64,000 nt of DNA from an uncultured Pelagibacteraceae bacterium. GTDB taxonomy: Bacteria > Pseudomonadota > Alphaproteobacteria > Pelagibacterales > Pelagibacteraceae. The stretch lies in contig CACHVY010000003.1 in assembly GCA_902583455.1 (NCBI GenBank), forward strand, positions 62,001-126,000, read 5' to 3'. This document shows, one piece after another, positions 12,382 to 24,535 of this stretch; the first letter of the stretch is position 1, and the number at the start of each line of letters is the position of its first letter. The notes beneath the pieces are model-generated. The model saw nothing but the letters and a program-made list of their open reading frames with translations. It was not told the origin of the DNA and ran no database searches. The position numbers and the translations under genes were made by a program.

Positions 12382-12458
12382 GCGCTCGTAGCTCAACTGG
12401 ATAGAGCGCCAGATTTCGGCTCTGGAGGTTCAGGGTTCGACTCCTTGCGAGCGCACCA
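12382..12458 (+). tRNA. tRNA-Arg (anticodon TCG), CCA encoded
   Basis: Acceptor GCGCTCG/CGAGCGC, anticodon stem-loop CCAGA-TTTCGGC-TCTGG, T-loop GGTTCGACTCC, terminal ACCA. Confidence 0.95.
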
Positions 12459-12462
12459 AATA

Positions 12463-13254
12463 TTATTCACCTATATTAATTAATGTCCCTTTATCACGTG
12501 CCTTATTAAAAGAATAGTAAAATAGGGAAACTCCTAAAAATAGATAAAAAATGTTTAAATATATTGCAGACATTATACTTGAATAGTCTACAGTATTATT
12601 TACTAAAATTGATCTTGCTTCCTCAAAAATATAAACCAAAGGTAATAACTTTGCTACAGTTTGAAAAAACTCGGGCAATATTTCAATCGGATAATAAATA
12701 CATCCCAAAGGTGCTAATAAAAAAAGCGATGACCATGCAATGTTTTCAAACGCAGGCCCATATCTCAGTAGACCTGATGAAACAAATAAGCCTAAAGTAA
12801 TCCCAAATGCATATAAACTAAAAAATAATAAAAAAAGAGGCGCGCCAAGATCTAAAATTGATATACCAAATAATGGTGAGGTAATTAATATTGCAGGTAC
12901 CAAACCTATCAAAGTTCTTAAAAGAGCTGTCAAAACTAACGATATAATTATTTCACTTATACGAAGAGGGGCAATAAATAAATTTGTAAAATTTCTACTC
13001 CAAATCTCCTCTAAAAATAACATATTGAAACTTATGCTTGATCTAAATAAAAAATCATAAAGAATTGCACAACTTAGTATGACCCCAACAGTATTATTGT
13101 AGTAATCACTATACACTGTAAAAAATTTTGAAATAAACCCCCAAAGGATAATTTGAATTGTAGGCCAATAAATTAAGTCTAAAATTCTTGGTAGAGAACC
13201 TTTTATTAAAAAAAAGTGTCTTAAGAAAAGTCCTAAAATTCTATTATAACTCAT
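12463..13254 (-). CDS. ABC-2 type transporter permease (NodJ-like)
   Basis: Six hydrophobic segments, ABC-2 permease pattern; overlaps the ATPase gene. Confidence 0.85.
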   Translation of the reverse strand: MSYNRILGLFLRHFFLIKGSLPRILDLIYWPTIQIILWGFISKFFTVYSDYYNNTVGVILSCAILYDFLFRSSISFNMLFLEEIWSRNFTNLFIAPLRISEIIISLVLTALLRTLIGLVPAILITSPLFGISILDLGAPLFLLFFSLYAFGITLGLFVSSGLLRYGPAFENIAWSSLFLLAPLGCIYYPIEILPEFFQTVAKLLPLVYIFEEARSILVNNTVDYSSIMSAIYLNIFYLFLGVSLFYYSFNKARDKGTLINIGE

Positions 13255-13978
13255 TTTTAGTTCTATTAAGTTTTAAAAAAACTTCTTCTAAGTTTTTTTT
13301 ACCATGTTTATTAATAATTTCTGACGGCGTGCCTCTGTCTATAATTTTTCCGTCTTTCATCATTAAAATACTTTTGCAAAGCCTTTTTACTTCATCCATA
13401 TTATGGGAAGCAAGCAAGATTGACATTTTTTTTTCTGATGAAATTTTTTCTATAAAAGTTCTGACAAAATCTCCTGTTTCAGGATCTAATGAAGCTGTTG
13501 GCTCATCTAATAATAAAATGTCTGGATCATTAACTACTGCTTTTGCAAGACTGACTCTATTTTTTTGGCCTGAAGAAAGTTCACCAGTTTTTTTATTTAT
13601 AAACTCACCCAATCTTAATGTTTCGGTAAGATAATCAATACGATTATTTATATCATGAACAGAATATAATTTACCATAAACCATTAGATTTTCTTTGACA
13701 GTAAGTTTTTTTGGTAACTCAATATAAGGAGAAATAAAATTCATTTTTTTTAGAAGATTTATTCTATTCTTTTCAACATTAAGACCATTTATTATAACCT
13801 CACCGCTTGTTGGTTTTAATAAGCCCAACATCATACCAATTGTTGTAGTTTTGCCGCAACCATTTGGACCTAGTAAACCGAGAATTTCACTTTCGTTTAT
13901 ACTAAAACTAATTTCTTTTACAGCTTTAAAACTTGAAAAATTTTTAGATAAATTATTTACGCTTACCAAAGTATTCAT
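13244..13978 (-). CDS. ABC transporter ATP-binding protein (NodI-like)
   Basis: Walker A 'GPNGCGKTT', signature 'LSSGQKNRVSLAKA', Walker B 'ILLLDEPTASLDP'. Confidence 0.95.
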   Translation of the reverse strand: MNTLVSVNNLSKNFSSFKAVKEISFSINESEILGLLGPNGCGKTTTIGMMLGLLKPTSGEVIINGLNVEKNRINLLKKMNFISPYIELPKKLTVKENLMVYGKLYSVHDINNRIDYLTETLRLGEFINKKTGELSSGQKNRVSLAKAVVNDPDILLLDEPTASLDPETGDFVRTFIEKISSEKKMSILLASHNMDEVKRLCKSILMMKDGKIIDRGTPSEIINKHGKKNLEEVFLKLNRTKNEL

Positions 13979-14911
13979 TTATTTATTTGAGGAAGCTTTT
14001 TGCAGCCTGTCATTTATTGCTAACCCAATCCCTTTATTTTCTATTTTTTCAACAGCAATTTTTTTATATCCTTTTTTTTTAATAATTCTTAAAACAGAAT
14101 ACAGGTTTCTTGCCGCCTCTTTTAAATTTTTGTTTTTACTAAGATAATGAAAATTTTTATTACTATTTTTTCTTTTTTTAATTAGTATAAATGCCTCATC
14201 TTGACTTGCTTCTTTACAGTTCATTCTTAACGGTATACCCGGAGAATAATGTAATCTATTTTGACCTGGTACTTTCATATAAGTTTTTTTTCTGTAAAAT
14301 AACTTTCTTTTTAATGCTTTACTTAATTTATTAATATCTATACTGCCAATACGAAGGACTTCAGGCTTACCTATTAAATTTATAATTGTAGACTCTAAAC
14401 CAATCTTAGAAAGACCTCCCTCAATAATATATTTTATTTTTTTACCAAACTCTTCTTTTACATGGTTTTTTGTTACAGGACTTACTCTTGATGAAATATT
14501 TGCGCTAGGAGCAGCCAATGGATAATTTAAAATTTTCAAAAGACTTTTAGCTCTAGGATGTGATGGAAATCTAACAGCAAGTGTTTTTTTCTTATTTGTT
14601 ACAAATTTTGAAATTTTACTATCCTTTTTTAATTTTAAAATAAACGTTAATGGACCTGGACAAAATTTATTATAAAGATCTGTAAAATTTTTATTTAAAA
14701 TACAATCTCTTTTTAACATTTCAAGACTGTCATAATGAACTATCAAGGGATTATTTTTTGGCCTTTTTTTTAATTTGAATATTTTTAATACAGCCTTACT
14801 GGAGTAAGCGTTAGCAGCTAGTCCATAAACGGTTTCTGTTGGCATACCTATACAATTGTGTTTATCGAGGAAATATTTACCTTTTTTAATATTTGAAAGA
14901 TTATTATTCAT
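13979..14911 (-). CDS. L-threonylcarbamoyladenylate synthase (Sua5/TsaC family)
   Basis: 'GMPTETVYGLAANA', 'KKRPKNNPLIVH', 'APSANISSRVSPVT' motifs, C-terminal Sua5 extension. Confidence 0.93.
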   Translation of the reverse strand: MNNNLSNIKKGKYFLDKHNCIGMPTETVYGLAANAYSSKAVLKIFKLKKRPKNNPLIVHYDSLEMLKRDCILNKNFTDLYNKFCPGPLTFILKLKKDSKISKFVTNKKKTLAVRFPSHPRAKSLLKILNYPLAAPSANISSRVSPVTKNHVKEEFGKKIKYIIEGGLSKIGLESTIINLIGKPEVLRIGSIDINKLSKALKRKLFYRKKTYMKVPGQNRLHYSPGIPLRMNCKEASQDEAFILIKKRKNSNKNFHYLSKNKNLKEAARNLYSVLRIIKKKGYKKIAVEKIENKGIGLAINDRLQKASSNK

Positions 14912-14930
14912 GTAATAATAAAACTAATAT

Positions 14931-15179
14931 ATGAAAGATAAAAATTTACCAGATGATATTAAAGCAAAGTCACTAGATGAATTAAGAGAAATTCTCAATA
15001 GTTTATTAACTAAAATCGAAACATCTCCAAATTTGGAAAATTCTGCTGATGATTACCAAAAATTAATTAAAGTTAACAATTTAATAGAAAAAAAATTTCA
15101 ATCTCTCTCAAAAGAAATTAGCAAAAATTCAAAATCAAAAATTGACGAAATTATAAAAAATGCAAAAAAAACTAAATAA
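14931..15179 (+). CDS. xseB: Exodeoxyribonuclease VII small subunit
   Basis: Length, coiled-coil composition and position upstream of ispA/dxs. Confidence 0.75.
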   Translation: MKDKNLPDDIKAKSLDELREILNSLLTKIETSPNLENSADDYQKLIKVNNLIEKKFQSLSKEISKNSKSKIDEIIKNAKKTK

Positions 15180-16026
15180 AGTTGCAAAGGATACTAATAC
15201 TTTCTTAAAAAATTATCTCAGAAATCAGAAACAAACAAAATTAATAGATCCAATCAAATATGGATTGTTTCCTGGTGGAAAAAAAATAAGGGTAAAAATT
15301 TTAGTTGATATAGGTAAGATTTTATCAGTTCCTTACAGACATTTAATTAGAATCGGGGCTGCCATAGAGTGTATTCATGCATATTCATTAATTCACGATG
15401 ATTTACCATGTATGGATGATGATGACATAAGAAGAGGAAAGTTAACTGTTCATAAAAAATATGGAGAGTCGACAGCTGTTTTGGCAGGTAATTCACTTTT
15501 AACAATGGCTTTTGAAATAATTAGTGAAAAAAAATTCCCTATACAAGATAAAAAGAAAAATCAGCTTGTTCATATTCTTGCAGCTAGCTCAGGTCATACC
15601 GGAATAGCGGGCGGACAGTTTCTTGATTTAAGTTTTGAAAGACAAAGAATAGGAAAAAGTAAAATATTAGAAATGCAATTAAACAAAACTGGTAAGTTAT
15701 TTATGTTCTCAACTTTAGCTCCAGCAATTTTGAGTAATAAGAAAAATATATTTAAAAAATTTTCTAATTTAGGTCTAGAGATAGGTTTATTATTTCAAAT
15801 AATTGATGATTTGTTAGATTTTAAGGGAAATGCAAAAAAATTAGGCAAAAAAATTCACAAAGACAAGAAAAAAGGTAAAGCAACTTTAATAAGTTTACTC
15901 GGATACAAAAATACTGTTAAGTACTGTAATTTTAAAAAAAATAAAATATTTAGAGATTTAAAAAACTTAAAGAAAAGCAATGATTTAAAAGATACAATTG
16001 AATTTATTGTTAATAGAGAAAAATGA
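15160..16026 (+). CDS. ispA: Polyprenyl synthetase (farnesyl/geranyl diphosphate synthase)
   Basis: '[18 protein letters not shown]' and '[10 protein letters not shown]' Asp-rich motifs. Confidence 0.93.
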   Translation: MQKKLNKVAKDTNTFLKNYLRNQKQTKLIDPIKYGLFPGGKKIRVKILVDIGKILSVPYRHLIRIGAAIECIHAYSLIHDDLPCMDDDDIRRGKLTVHKKYGESTAVLAGNSLLTMAFEIISEKKFPIQDKKKNQLVHILAASSGHTGIAGGQFLDLSFERQRIGKSKILEMQLNKTGKLFMFSTLAPAILSNKKNIFKKFSNLGLEIGLLFQIIDDLLDFKGNAKKLGKKIHKDKKKGKATLISLLGYKNTVKYCNFKKNKIFRDLKNLKKSNDLKDTIEFIVNREK

Positions 16027-17930
16027 AAAAATATAAGTTTTTAGATAAAGTAAAATTTCCATCCGATGTTAGAAAATTAAAATTAAGTGAACTTAAAGTG
16101 CTTTCAAATGAAGTAAGAGAGGAACTAATTGATGCTGTTTCTGTTACTGGAGGTCACCTAGGAGCTGGATTAGGTGTGGTTGAACTCAGTGTTGCTTTAC
16201 ACTATGTTTTTGATACTCCAAATGATAAATTAGTTTGGGATGTGGGACATCAATCCTATCCGCACAAAATTCTAACTGGACGTAAAGAAAAAATTAGAAC
16301 TTTAAGACAAGGAAATGGCTTATCCGGTTTCACAAAAAGATCAGAGAGCGAATATGATCCTTTTGGTGCAGCTCATAGTTCCACATCTATTTCTGCAGCA
16401 CTTGGTATAGCAACAGCTAATAAACTATCAAAAAAAAATGATAATGTAGTTGCAGTAATTGGAGATGGAGCAATTAGTGCCGGCATGGCTTATGAGGCAA
16501 TGAATAATGCCGGAACTTCAAAAACAAAAATGATAGTTATTTTAAACGACAATGATATGTCAATTGCAAAACCTGTTGGAGCAATGAGAACATATCTAGC
16601 AAAATTATTTACAGGCAAGATGTATTTTAGTTTTAGGGAAACTGTAAAATTAATTATTTCATCGTTTTCTAAAAGATTTAGTAAAAAAGCTGGACAAGCT
16701 GAAGATTTTTTTAGAAGTGCTGTCACGGGAGGCACCTTATTTAATTCATTAGGATTTTATTATGTAGGTCCAATAGATGGTCATGATATAGAAACACTTG
16801 TTTCAGTTTTAAAAAACGCAAAAAACAGTAATTTTAATGGACCTATAATGATACATATCAAAACTGAAAAAGGGAAAGGCTATCAATTTGCAGAGAAGTC
16901 AAATGATAAGTTTCACGGAGTTTCAAAATTTAATGTCAAAACAGGAGTTCAGCAAAAGTCAAAAGCAACTGTGCCATCTTATACTAAAGTTTTTGCTGAA
17001 ACATTAATTAAACATGCAGAGAGAGATAGTAAAATAATTGGAGTTACAGCAGCTATGCCATCTGGTACTGGGATGGATTTATTTGGAAAAAAATTTCCCG
17101 AAAGAATGTACGATGTTGGAATAGCTGAACAGCACGCGGTCACATTTTCTGGGGGATTAGCAACCGAGGGATACAAACCTTATGCTGCTATATATTCTAC
17201 TTTTTTACAAAGGGCTTATGATCAAGTTGTGCATGATATTGCAATTCAAAGCTTACCAGTTAGATTTGCAATTGATAGAGCTGGATTAGTTGGAGCTGAC
17301 GGCCCGACGCACGCAGGTTCATTTGATATTACATTTTTATCTACATTGCCAAATTTTGTTGTGATGGCAGCTAGTGATGAGTCAGAGTTAGTTAAGATGA
17401 TTAATACCTCGGTTGATATAAATGAAAGACCAAGTGCCTTTAGATACCCAAGAGGTAATGGGTTTGGAATTATCCTTCCAGATATAAGTGAAAAAATTGA
17501 AATTGGAAAAGGCAGAATAATTCAAGAGGGAAAAAAAATAGCTTTAATTAATTTTGGAGCACGATTAAATGAGTGCAAAATTGCAGCACAAAATTTGGAG
17601 AAAAAAGGCTTAAGCATAACTATTGTAGATGCAAGATTTTGTAAGCCACTTGATGAAAATTTAATGTGGCAAGTTGCTAGAAATCACGAAATATTAATTT
17701 CAATTGAGGAGGGCTCAATAGGTGGATTTGGTTCTCACTTGAGTAAGTTTTTATCCGATAAATCTTTATTAGAAAAAATAAAATTCAGATCTATGATTTT
17801 GCCTGATAGATTTATAGAGCATAATGATCCAAAAAAAATGTATGAAGAGGCTGGTTTAGATAGCCAGGCAATAGAAAACAAAATTTACGAAATAATTGAC
17901 TCTAAAATTCTAGCTCAAAAGCAGAATTAG
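16023..17930 (+). CDS. dxs: 1-deoxy-D-xylulose-5-phosphate synthase
   Basis: '[18 protein letters not shown]', '[17 protein letters not shown]' motifs. Confidence 0.98.
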   Translation: MKKYKFLDKVKFPSDVRKLKLSELKVLSNEVREELIDAVSVTGGHLGAGLGVVELSVALHYVFDTPNDKLVWDVGHQSYPHKILTGRKEKIRTLRQGNGLSGFTKRSESEYDPFGAAHSSTSISAALGIATANKLSKKNDNVVAVIGDGAISAGMAYEAMNNAGTSKTKMIVILNDNDMSIAKPVGAMRTYLAKLFTGKMYFSFRETVKLIISSFSKRFSKKAGQAEDFFRSAVTGGTLFNSLGFYYVGPIDGHDIETLVSVLKNAKNSNFNGPIMIHIKTEKGKGYQFAEKSNDKFHGVSKFNVKTGVQQKSKATVPSYTKVFAETLIKHAERDSKIIGVTAAMPSGTGMDLFGKKFPERMYDVGIAEQHAVTFSGGLATEGYKPYAAIYSTFLQRAYDQVVHDIAIQSLPVRFAIDRAGLVGADGPTHAGSFDITFLSTLPNFVVMAASDESELVKMINTSVDINERPSAFRYPRGNGFGIILPDISEKIEIGKGRIIQEGKKIALINFGARLNECKIAAQNLEKKGLSITIVDARFCKPLDENLMWQVARNHEILISIEEGSIGGFGSHLSKFLSDKSLLEKIKFRSMILPDRFIEHNDPKKMYEEAGLDSQAIENKIYEIIDSKILAQKQN

Positions 17931-19012
17931 TTACCGCACTGAGCTTTATTCATTAAATAATGATCGAGTAATACGCAATGCATCATTGCTTCACCAATAG
18001 GGACTGCTCTTATTCCAACACATGGGTCGTGACGCCCTTTGACTGATATAGAAGTATTTTTTCCGAATTTATCAATAGTTTTTCTAGAGGATAGAATCGA
18101 TGAAGTTGGTTTTACAGCAAAAGACACTATTATTTCTTGTCCACTAGATATACCTCCAAGTATACCTCCAGCTTTATTTGATTTAAATTTGATATTTTTT
18201 CCTTTTGAAATAATCTCATCAGAATTTTCTTCACCAGTTAATTGAGCTGAATTCATACCAGATCCTATATTTACTCCTTTAACTGCATTAATACTCATCA
18301 TTGCTGATGCTAAATCCATATCAAGCTTTGCATAGATAGGTGCTCCTAGCCCAACTGGCACACCCCTTGCTCTGACTTCTATAATTGCGCCACATGATGA
18401 ACCTGATTTTCTGATAGCCAACAAATATTTTTCCCATAACTTTATAATTTTTTTATCTGGACAAAAAAATGGATTTTTCCCAATTTCTTTATCATTCCAT
18501 CTAGTTACATCACAACCTAATATTCCAAGTTGCGTAACCGCTCCTACGACTTTATATTTTTTCCCTATTTTTTTTTCTAAAACTTTTTTTGCTATTGCTC
18601 CAGCGGCTACTCTAGAGGCAGTTTCTCGTGCTGACTGTCTACCACCTCCTCGGTAATCTCTAATCCCATATTTTTTAAAATATGTAAAATCTGCGTGACC
18701 AGGTCTAAATTTATTTTTTATGGTTTCGTAGTCTCTTGACCTCATATCCTTGTTATAAATAATTAGTGATATAGGGGTCCCTGTTGTTTTTCCTTCAAAA
18801 ACTCCTGATAATATCTCAACTTTATCATCTTCTTTTCTTTGTGTAGTAAACTTTGATTGCCCTGGTTTTCTTTTATTTAGTTCTTTTTGAATATCTTCCT
18901 GCTTTAAAGCTACATTGGGCGGACAACCATCAACAACACATCCTATAGCAGGCCCATGTGACTCTCCCCATGTAGTAAAACGAAAAAACTTTCCAAAAGT
19001 ATTAAATGACAT
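17927..19012 (-). CDS. aroC: Chorismate synthase
   Basis: '[20 protein letters not shown]', '[19 protein letters not shown]', 'GRHDPC' motifs. Confidence 0.98.
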   Translation of the reverse strand: MSFNTFGKFFRFTTWGESHGPAIGCVVDGCPPNVALKQEDIQKELNKRKPGQSKFTTQRKEDDKVEILSGVFEGKTTGTPISLIIYNKDMRSRDYETIKNKFRPGHADFTYFKKYGIRDYRGGGRQSARETASRVAAGAIAKKVLEKKIGKKYKVVGAVTQLGILGCDVTRWNDKEIGKNPFFCPDKKIIKLWEKYLLAIRKSGSSCGAIIEVRARGVPVGLGAPIYAKLDMDLASAMMSINAVKGVNIGSGMNSAQLTGEENSDEIISKGKNIKFKSNKAGGILGGISSGQEIIVSFAVKPTSSILSSRKTIDKFGKNTSISVKGRHDPCVGIRAVPIGEAMMHCVLLDHYLMNKAQCGN

Positions 19013-19044
19013 TATTGTATTATATAAATTATTTTGTTTAAATT

Positions 19045-19668
19045 ATGAATCAAAAAAACTCTCTTGGACTAGATATTTGCTTTAAGGATGAGGATAATCC
19101 TTTTAAATTATTTGAAGAATGGTTTAATTTGGCCAAAGAAAAAGAGCCAAATGACCCAAATGCCTTAGCATTGGCAACCTCTGATAAAGAGGGAAATCCT
19201 AATGTACGAATGGTTTTATTGAAAGGCTTCAGCGAGAAAGGTTTTGTGTTTTATACAAATTTAAACAGTCCAAAAAGTAAAGCTTTGTTTGCTAACCCTA
19301 AAGCCTCAATGTGCTTTCATTGGAAAAGTTTATTAAGACAAATAAGAATTTTTGGATCAATAGAAAATGTCTCAGATAAAGAAGCTAATGATTATTATAA
19401 TTCAAGAAAATATGGTAGCAGAATAGGAGCCTGGGCATCAAAACAAAGTACAACTTTAAAAAATAGAGATGAGCTATTATCATCTATAGAAAAATACAAA
19501 AAAAAATATCCTGACACAAATGAAGTGCCAAGACCTGAACATTGGTCAGGATGGAGATTAATTCCAAATGAAATAGAATTTTGGTTAGATGGTGAAAATA
19601 GAATTCATGAAAGATTAAAATACAAATTTGAGCAAAATAAATGGGATAAGTTTTTACTTAGTCCTTAA
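19045..19668 (+). CDS. pdxH: Pyridoxamine 5'-phosphate oxidase
   Basis: 'MVLLKGFSEKGFVFYTNLNSPKSKAL', 'RPEHWSGWRLIPNEIEFW' motifs. Confidence 0.96.
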   Translation: MNQKNSLGLDICFKDEDNPFKLFEEWFNLAKEKEPNDPNALALATSDKEGNPNVRMVLLKGFSEKGFVFYTNLNSPKSKALFANPKASMCFHWKSLLRQIRIFGSIENVSDKEANDYYNSRKYGSRIGAWASKQSTTLKNRDELLSSIEKYKKKYPDTNEVPRPEHWSGWRLIPNEIEFWLDGENRIHERLKYKFEQNKWDKFLLSP

Positions 19669-20678
19669 AAAGATCTCTCGATACTAAAAGATGTTAACTT
19701 TTTTAGAATATTCTTTTCTTCACAATCTTTAATAACATTTAAAGAATTTGATGCTAGCGAAATAAAATAATCCGCTTTTTTGTAACACTCTGATATCACA
19801 TTATATTTTGTTATCAGGTCTAACACAAACTTAAATTCATTTTCATTACGATATTCTTTTGTAAACAATTTTTTTAATTTTATTTTTTCATCTGAATTAC
19901 ATTTTTGGTTTAATATGATTACAGGAAGTGTAATTTTACCCTCAAAAAAGTCGTTTCCAATTTTTTTCCCAAATTTTTGTATTTGAGAGTTGTAGTCTAA
20001 AGTATCATCAGCAATTTGAAATGTTATCCCTAGATTTTTGCCATATGAGTCTAAGGCATCCTTAATTTTCTCCTCTTGCTTACCAAGTATTGCACCAACT
20101 CTGCTAGAAGCTGAAAATAAGGAAGCTGTTTTAGATGTTATTATTTTTAAATATGTTTCTTCTATAATATCTAATTCAGACTTATGTTGTAATTGTAGTA
20201 CTTCACCTTGTGCAATTTGTGCTGAAGTTGATGATAATAATTTTAAAACTTCAATATTACCATCTTCCACCATCATTTCAAAACATCTACTTAAAAGATA
20301 ATCCCCGACCAGAATTGAGGCGTTGTTTCCCCAAATTGATCTAGGAGTTTTTTTTCCTCTCCTAATTTCTCCATTATCAAGTACATCATCGTGCATTAAC
20401 GTTGCAGCATGAATTAACTCGACACATGCAGCAAGATTTACGTCTCTCCCACCTTTTGAATAACCACACAATTTTGCAGATCCTAGAGTTATTAAAGCCC
20501 TAAGTCTTTTTCCACCTGTGCTTAAGTTGTAAGTTGTCATCTTTTCTACCAAAGAGACGTCACTTTTTAACTTATTTTTGATCTTGTCTTCAACAAGCTC
20601 TAATTTATGCTCTACAGAATTTCTTAGATCTAAATAAGCATTATTAATTTTTGTTTTAAGTTGTATTACCGAACCCAT
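19665..20678 (-). CDS. ispB: Octaprenyl/decaprenyl (polyprenyl) diphosphate synthase
   Basis: 'LMHDDVLDNGEIRRGKKT', 'GDYLLSRCFEMM', 'FQIADDTLDY'. Confidence 0.9.
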   Translation of the reverse strand: MGSVIQLKTKINNAYLDLRNSVEHKLELVEDKIKNKLKSDVSLVEKMTTYNLSTGGKRLRALITLGSAKLCGYSKGGRDVNLAACVELIHAATLMHDDVLDNGEIRRGKKTPRSIWGNNASILVGDYLLSRCFEMMVEDGNIEVLKLLSSTSAQIAQGEVLQLQHKSELDIIEETYLKIITSKTASLFSASSRVGAILGKQEEKIKDALDSYGKNLGITFQIADDTLDYNSQIQKFGKKIGNDFFEGKITLPVIILNQKCNSDEKIKLKKLFTKEYRNENEFKFVLDLITKYNVISECYKKADYFISLASNSLNVIKDCEEKNILKKLTSFSIERSF

Positions 20679-20788
20679 GAACTTAAGTTAATATAATTGC
20701 GCATTAATCATACTTATCAATTGACGCACCCTAAACTTCAACTATAAGTAGACTTTATATTATTAAAAAAATTTTATAAGCATTAACA

Positions 20789-21595
20789 ATGTTCTCTTTT
20801 TTCAAAAAAAAAAAAATTATTCCTCATATAAGATTAACTGGAGTCATAGGAAGCGTAGGAAAATTTAAACAAGGAATTGATTTTAATGGTCAAGAAGAAA
20901 TTATTAAAAAAGCCTTTGCAATAAAAAAGTCACCTGCAGTAGCTATATCTATTAATTCACCTGGGGGATCACCAGTGCAATCCCATTTAATTTATAGTTT
21001 CATTAGAAGACTTGCTAAAAAAGAAAAAAAGAAAGTTATTGTTTTTGCTGAGGATGTAGCTGCATCAGGTGGATATCTTATAGCCTGTGCTGGTGATGAA
21101 ATTTATGCCAATTCAAGTTCTATAATTGGATCTATAGGAGTTATCTATTCATCATTCGGATTTAAAGATTTAATTCAAAAAATTGGGATACAAAGAAGAG
21201 TTTATACAGCTGGAAAGAATAAAAGCACTTTAGATCCATTTATGGATGAAAAAAAAGAGGATATTGATAGACTTAAAAATATTCAATTGGATCTTCATAA
21301 AGATTTTATAAATGTTGTTGAAACTAGCAGAGGATCAAAACTAAAAAAGGATTTAGGAATAGAATTATTTTCTGGGGAGTTTTGGTCTGGTAGCAAATCA
21401 AAAGAATTGGGATTAATTGATGGAATAGGTGATGCAAACCACATTTTAAAAGAAATTTATGGTGAAGATGTTGTAATTAAAAAATTTGAGAAGAGCAAAG
21501 GATGGCTTGCTAAAAGATTATCCTCAGAAAATTATATTGATAGTTTGTCAAATGTAATCGAAGAAAAATCTATTTGGCAAAGGTATGGCTTCTAA
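20789..21595 (+). CDS. S49 family signal-peptide-peptidase-like serine protease (SppA/SohB-like)
   Basis: '[15 protein letters not shown]', '[28 protein letters not shown]' motifs. Confidence 0.93.
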   Translation: MFSFFKKKKIIPHIRLTGVIGSVGKFKQGIDFNGQEEIIKKAFAIKKSPAVAISINSPGGSPVQSHLIYSFIRRLAKKEKKKVIVFAEDVAASGGYLIACAGDEIYANSSSIIGSIGVIYSSFGFKDLIQKIGIQRRVYTAGKNKSTLDPFMDEKKEDIDRLKNIQLDLHKDFINVVETSRGSKLKKDLGIELFSGEFWSGSKSKELGLIDGIGDANHILKEIYGEDVVIKKFEKSKGWLAKRLSSENYIDSLSNVIEEKSIWQRYGF

Positions 21596-22457
21596 AAAAA
21601 AAACTAAGATACAAACTTTTCAAGATACAATTTTTACTCTACAAAAATTTTGGGCAAATCACGGGTGTGTAATTTTACAACCATATGATTTAGAAGTAGG
21701 GGCCGGAACTTTTCATCCAGCTACAACTCTAAGATCACTTGGACCAAAACCTTGGAAATCAGCTTATGTTCAACCATCTAGAAGACCAACTGATGGAAGA
21801 TACGGAGAAAATCCAAATAGATTACAACACTACTATCAGTTCCAAGTAATAATAAAACCATCACCCAAAAATATAAAAAAATTATATTTGAATAGCTTAG
21901 AAAACCTAGGCATTAAACATAGTGAACATGATATTAGATTTGTAGAAGATGATTGGGAAAGTCCAACTCTAGGTGCTGCTGGATTGGGCTGGGAGGTTTG
22001 GTGCGATGGTATGGAAGTAACTCAATTTACTTATTTTCAAAAAATGGCTGGCATGGATTGTAAACCTATTTCAGTTGAACTTACATATGGACTAGAAAGA
22101 CTTTGCATGTTTACCCAACAGAAAAAAAACGTGTTTGATTTAGTTTGGAATAACGAAGGTATTCTTTATAGGGATGTTTTTTTACAATCAGAAAAAGAAT
22201 TTTCAGCTTATAATTTTGAATTTGCAAATGTAGATAATCTGTTCAAAATTTTTGATATGGTTGAAATAGAAACAAAATTATTACTAGAAAAAAAACTGCC
22301 ATTACCCGCTTATGATCAATGTTTAAAGGCAAGTCATGTTTTTAACGTTTTAGACGCAAGAGGAGCGATTAGTGTTGCTCAAAGAGCAGAGTATATTGCA
22401 AAGATAAGAGATATGACAAAAAGCGTAGGACAAGTTTGGGTAGATAATCAAAAATAA
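21585..22457 (+). CDS. glyQ: Glycine--tRNA ligase alpha subunit
   Basis: '[43 protein letters not shown]'. Confidence 0.98.
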   Translation: MASKKKTKIQTFQDTIFTLQKFWANHGCVILQPYDLEVGAGTFHPATTLRSLGPKPWKSAYVQPSRRPTDGRYGENPNRLQHYYQFQVIIKPSPKNIKKLYLNSLENLGIKHSEHDIRFVEDDWESPTLGAAGLGWEVWCDGMEVTQFTYFQKMAGMDCKPISVELTYGLERLCMFTQQKKNVFDLVWNNEGILYRDVFLQSEKEFSAYNFEFANVDNLFKIFDMVEIETKLLLEKKLPLPAYDQCLKASHVFNVLDARGAISVAQRAEYIAKIRDMTKSVGQVWVDNQK

Positions 22458-22465
22458 AAAATAAA

Positions 22466-24535
22466 ATGTCAGAATTTTTTATAGAACTTTTTAGTGAAGA
22501 AATTCCTGCAAATTTACAGAACAAGACAAGACAAGATTTTTTTCAAAATTTAAAAGAATTTTTAGAAAAAGAAGACATAAAATATAGTGGTGAAGCTACA
22601 GCTTTTTCAATACCAAATAGATTAATCGTTTACTTTGAAAATATATCTAAAAAAATTATCAAAAAAGAAAATGAAATTAGGGGCCCCAATATTAATGCTC
22701 CAGAGAGAGCTTTAAAAGGTTTTTTAAAATCATACAAGATAACCATAGACAAAATTTATAAAAAAAAAACTGATAAAGGAGAATTTTATTTCTTTAAAAA
22801 ACCATCAGAAAATATTGAAACAAAGTCCCTTTTACAAAAAAATTTACCAAAAATTTTAGACAATATATCCTGGAAGAAATCGATGCGCTGGGCTGATTAT
22901 GGACTATATTGGGGAAGGCCACTTAAATCTATACTATGTTGTTTTGACAATAAGACTTTGGAATTTGAATACCATCACATAGTTTCATCAAATATTACTT
23001 TCATCGATAAAGATTTTGAGCAAAAAACCGTAAAGTTTTTTAGATTTAAAGATTACTTAGCTTTTTTTAGGTCACAAAAAATCATTTTGGATAATAAAAA
23101 AAGAGAGCAATTTATTGTAGATCAATTGAACAGAATAGCAAAAAAAGAAAATTTAAAAATTTATTTCAATTCTAATCTTTTGAATGAAGTCACCAATATA
23201 GTTGAAAAACCTAATATAATTAAATGTAAATTTAGTAAAAGATTTCTTGAGATCCCAGATGACATATTAGTGACCACAATGCAAGTTCATCAAAAGTATT
23301 TTCCGACATTTGATAACAGAGATAATTTAACAAATAATTTTTTTCTAGTTGCAGATAATAAAGACAGTAAAGGTTTAATAAAAATAGGAAATGAAAATGT
23401 AGTCGAGGCCCGTTTAAATGATGCCAAATTTTTTTGGGATAAAAATAAAACTCAAAATTTGGTGAAAGGTATATCAAATTTAAAAAAACTAAGTTATTTT
23501 GAGGGATTAGGATCTTACTTTGAAAAAATTCAAAGACTTAGAAAATTAGGCGCCTTAATTTCTGACGAATTACTAATAAGCAAAGAAAAAGTTGAGATAG
23601 CCAGTTCAATTTGTAAAGTAGATTTGACATCAGATTTAGTAAATGAGTTCCCGGAACTTCAAGGTGTAATGGGCGGTCATTTTGCAAAATCACAAGGTTT
23701 TGACAACGATATATGCTTAGCTATAAGAGAACATTATCTACCTATAGGTCCAGAAACTAAAACTCCAAAAAAACCTTACTCTGTTACGTTAGCTATGAGC
23801 GATAAGTTAGATACTCTGTCAGGTTTCTTTGCAATTAATCTAAAACCTACTAGTTCAAAAGACCCATTTGCATTGAGAAGATCTGCTATTGGTCTTATCA
23901 GGCTAATAGTAGAAAATAAATTAGAAATTAAATTAAAAGATATAATAAATTATTCATTTTTACTTTTTAGTGAACAAGACGTAAATTTTGACATTAAACT
24001 AGCTCAAGATGATTTATATAAATTTATATCTGATAGACTAAGATTTTATATGAAAGAAAAAAACATTAGATCAGATATTATTGAATGTTCTATGAGCAGT
24101 TACAATATAGATCAAATTTACAAAATTTTTAATAAAGCATTTATTTTAAATAAACTAATCGATCAAAATATAGGTCAAGATATCATTTTCTCATATAAAA
24201 GAGCTTCAAATATTTTAAGCGATGAGTTCAAAAAAAATAAAATCGAATTATCTGAGACTACTGATCCAGGATTATTTAAAAATGACTCTGAAAAAAAATT
24301 ATATAAAAAGATACAGGAAATAAGAAAATATTTTACAAGCCTAGGTAGTGGAGAGAATTGTGAGAAAACTCTTGAGGTGTTGGCAGAAGCAAAAATAGAG
24401 GTATCAAATTTTTTTGAGGATGTAATTGTCAATGATGATGATGAGGTTTTAAAAAAAAATCGTTTGGAACTTTTACAATTGTTATGTAAAACCTTCAATA
24501 ATTATATAAATTTTTCAAATATAGAGAGCGCTTAA
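22466..24535 (+). CDS. glyS: Glycine--tRNA ligase beta subunit
   Basis: 'FSEEIPANLQ', 'TMQVHQKYFPTFD', 'VCKVDLTSDLVNEFPELQGVMGGHFA'-type motif; downstream of glyQ. Confidence 0.97.
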   Translation: MSEFFIELFSEEIPANLQNKTRQDFFQNLKEFLEKEDIKYSGEATAFSIPNRLIVYFENISKKIIKKENEIRGPNINAPERALKGFLKSYKITIDKIYKKKTDKGEFYFFKKPSENIETKSLLQKNLPKILDNISWKKSMRWADYGLYWGRPLKSILCCFDNKTLEFEYHHIVSSNITFIDKDFEQKTVKFFRFKDYLAFFRSQKIILDNKKREQFIVDQLNRIAKKENLKIYFNSNLLNEVTNIVEKPNIIKCKFSKRFLEIPDDILVTTMQVHQKYFPTFDNRDNLTNNFFLVADNKDSKGLIKIGNENVVEARLNDAKFFWDKNKTQNLVKGISNLKKLSYFEGLGSYFEKIQRLRKLGALISDELLISKEKVEIASSICKVDLTSDLVNEFPELQGVMGGHFAKSQGFDNDICLAIREHYLPIGPETKTPKKPYSVTLAMSDKLDTLSGFFAINLKPTSSKDPFALRRSAIGLIRLIVENKLEIKLKDIINYSFLLFSEQDVNFDIKLAQDDLYKFISDRLRFYMKEKNIRSDIIECSMSSYNIDQIYKIFNKAFILNKLIDQNIGQDIIFSYKRASNILSDEFKKNKIELSETTDPGLFKNDSEKKLYKKIQEIRKYFTSLGSGENCEKTLEVLAEAKIEVSNFFEDVIVNDDDEVLKKNRLELLQLLCKTFNNYINFSNIESA

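Noticed and set aside
12382-12458. tRNA-Arg as a possible integration site for a mobile element
   Set aside because: Flanking genes are ordinary and no integrase, partial tRNA repeat or phage genes are visible
12564-13634. Plus-strand ORFs (78, 106 and 148 aa) opposite the ABC transporter genes
   Set aside because: Antisense to clear ABC permease/ATPase coding sequence; no domain signatures
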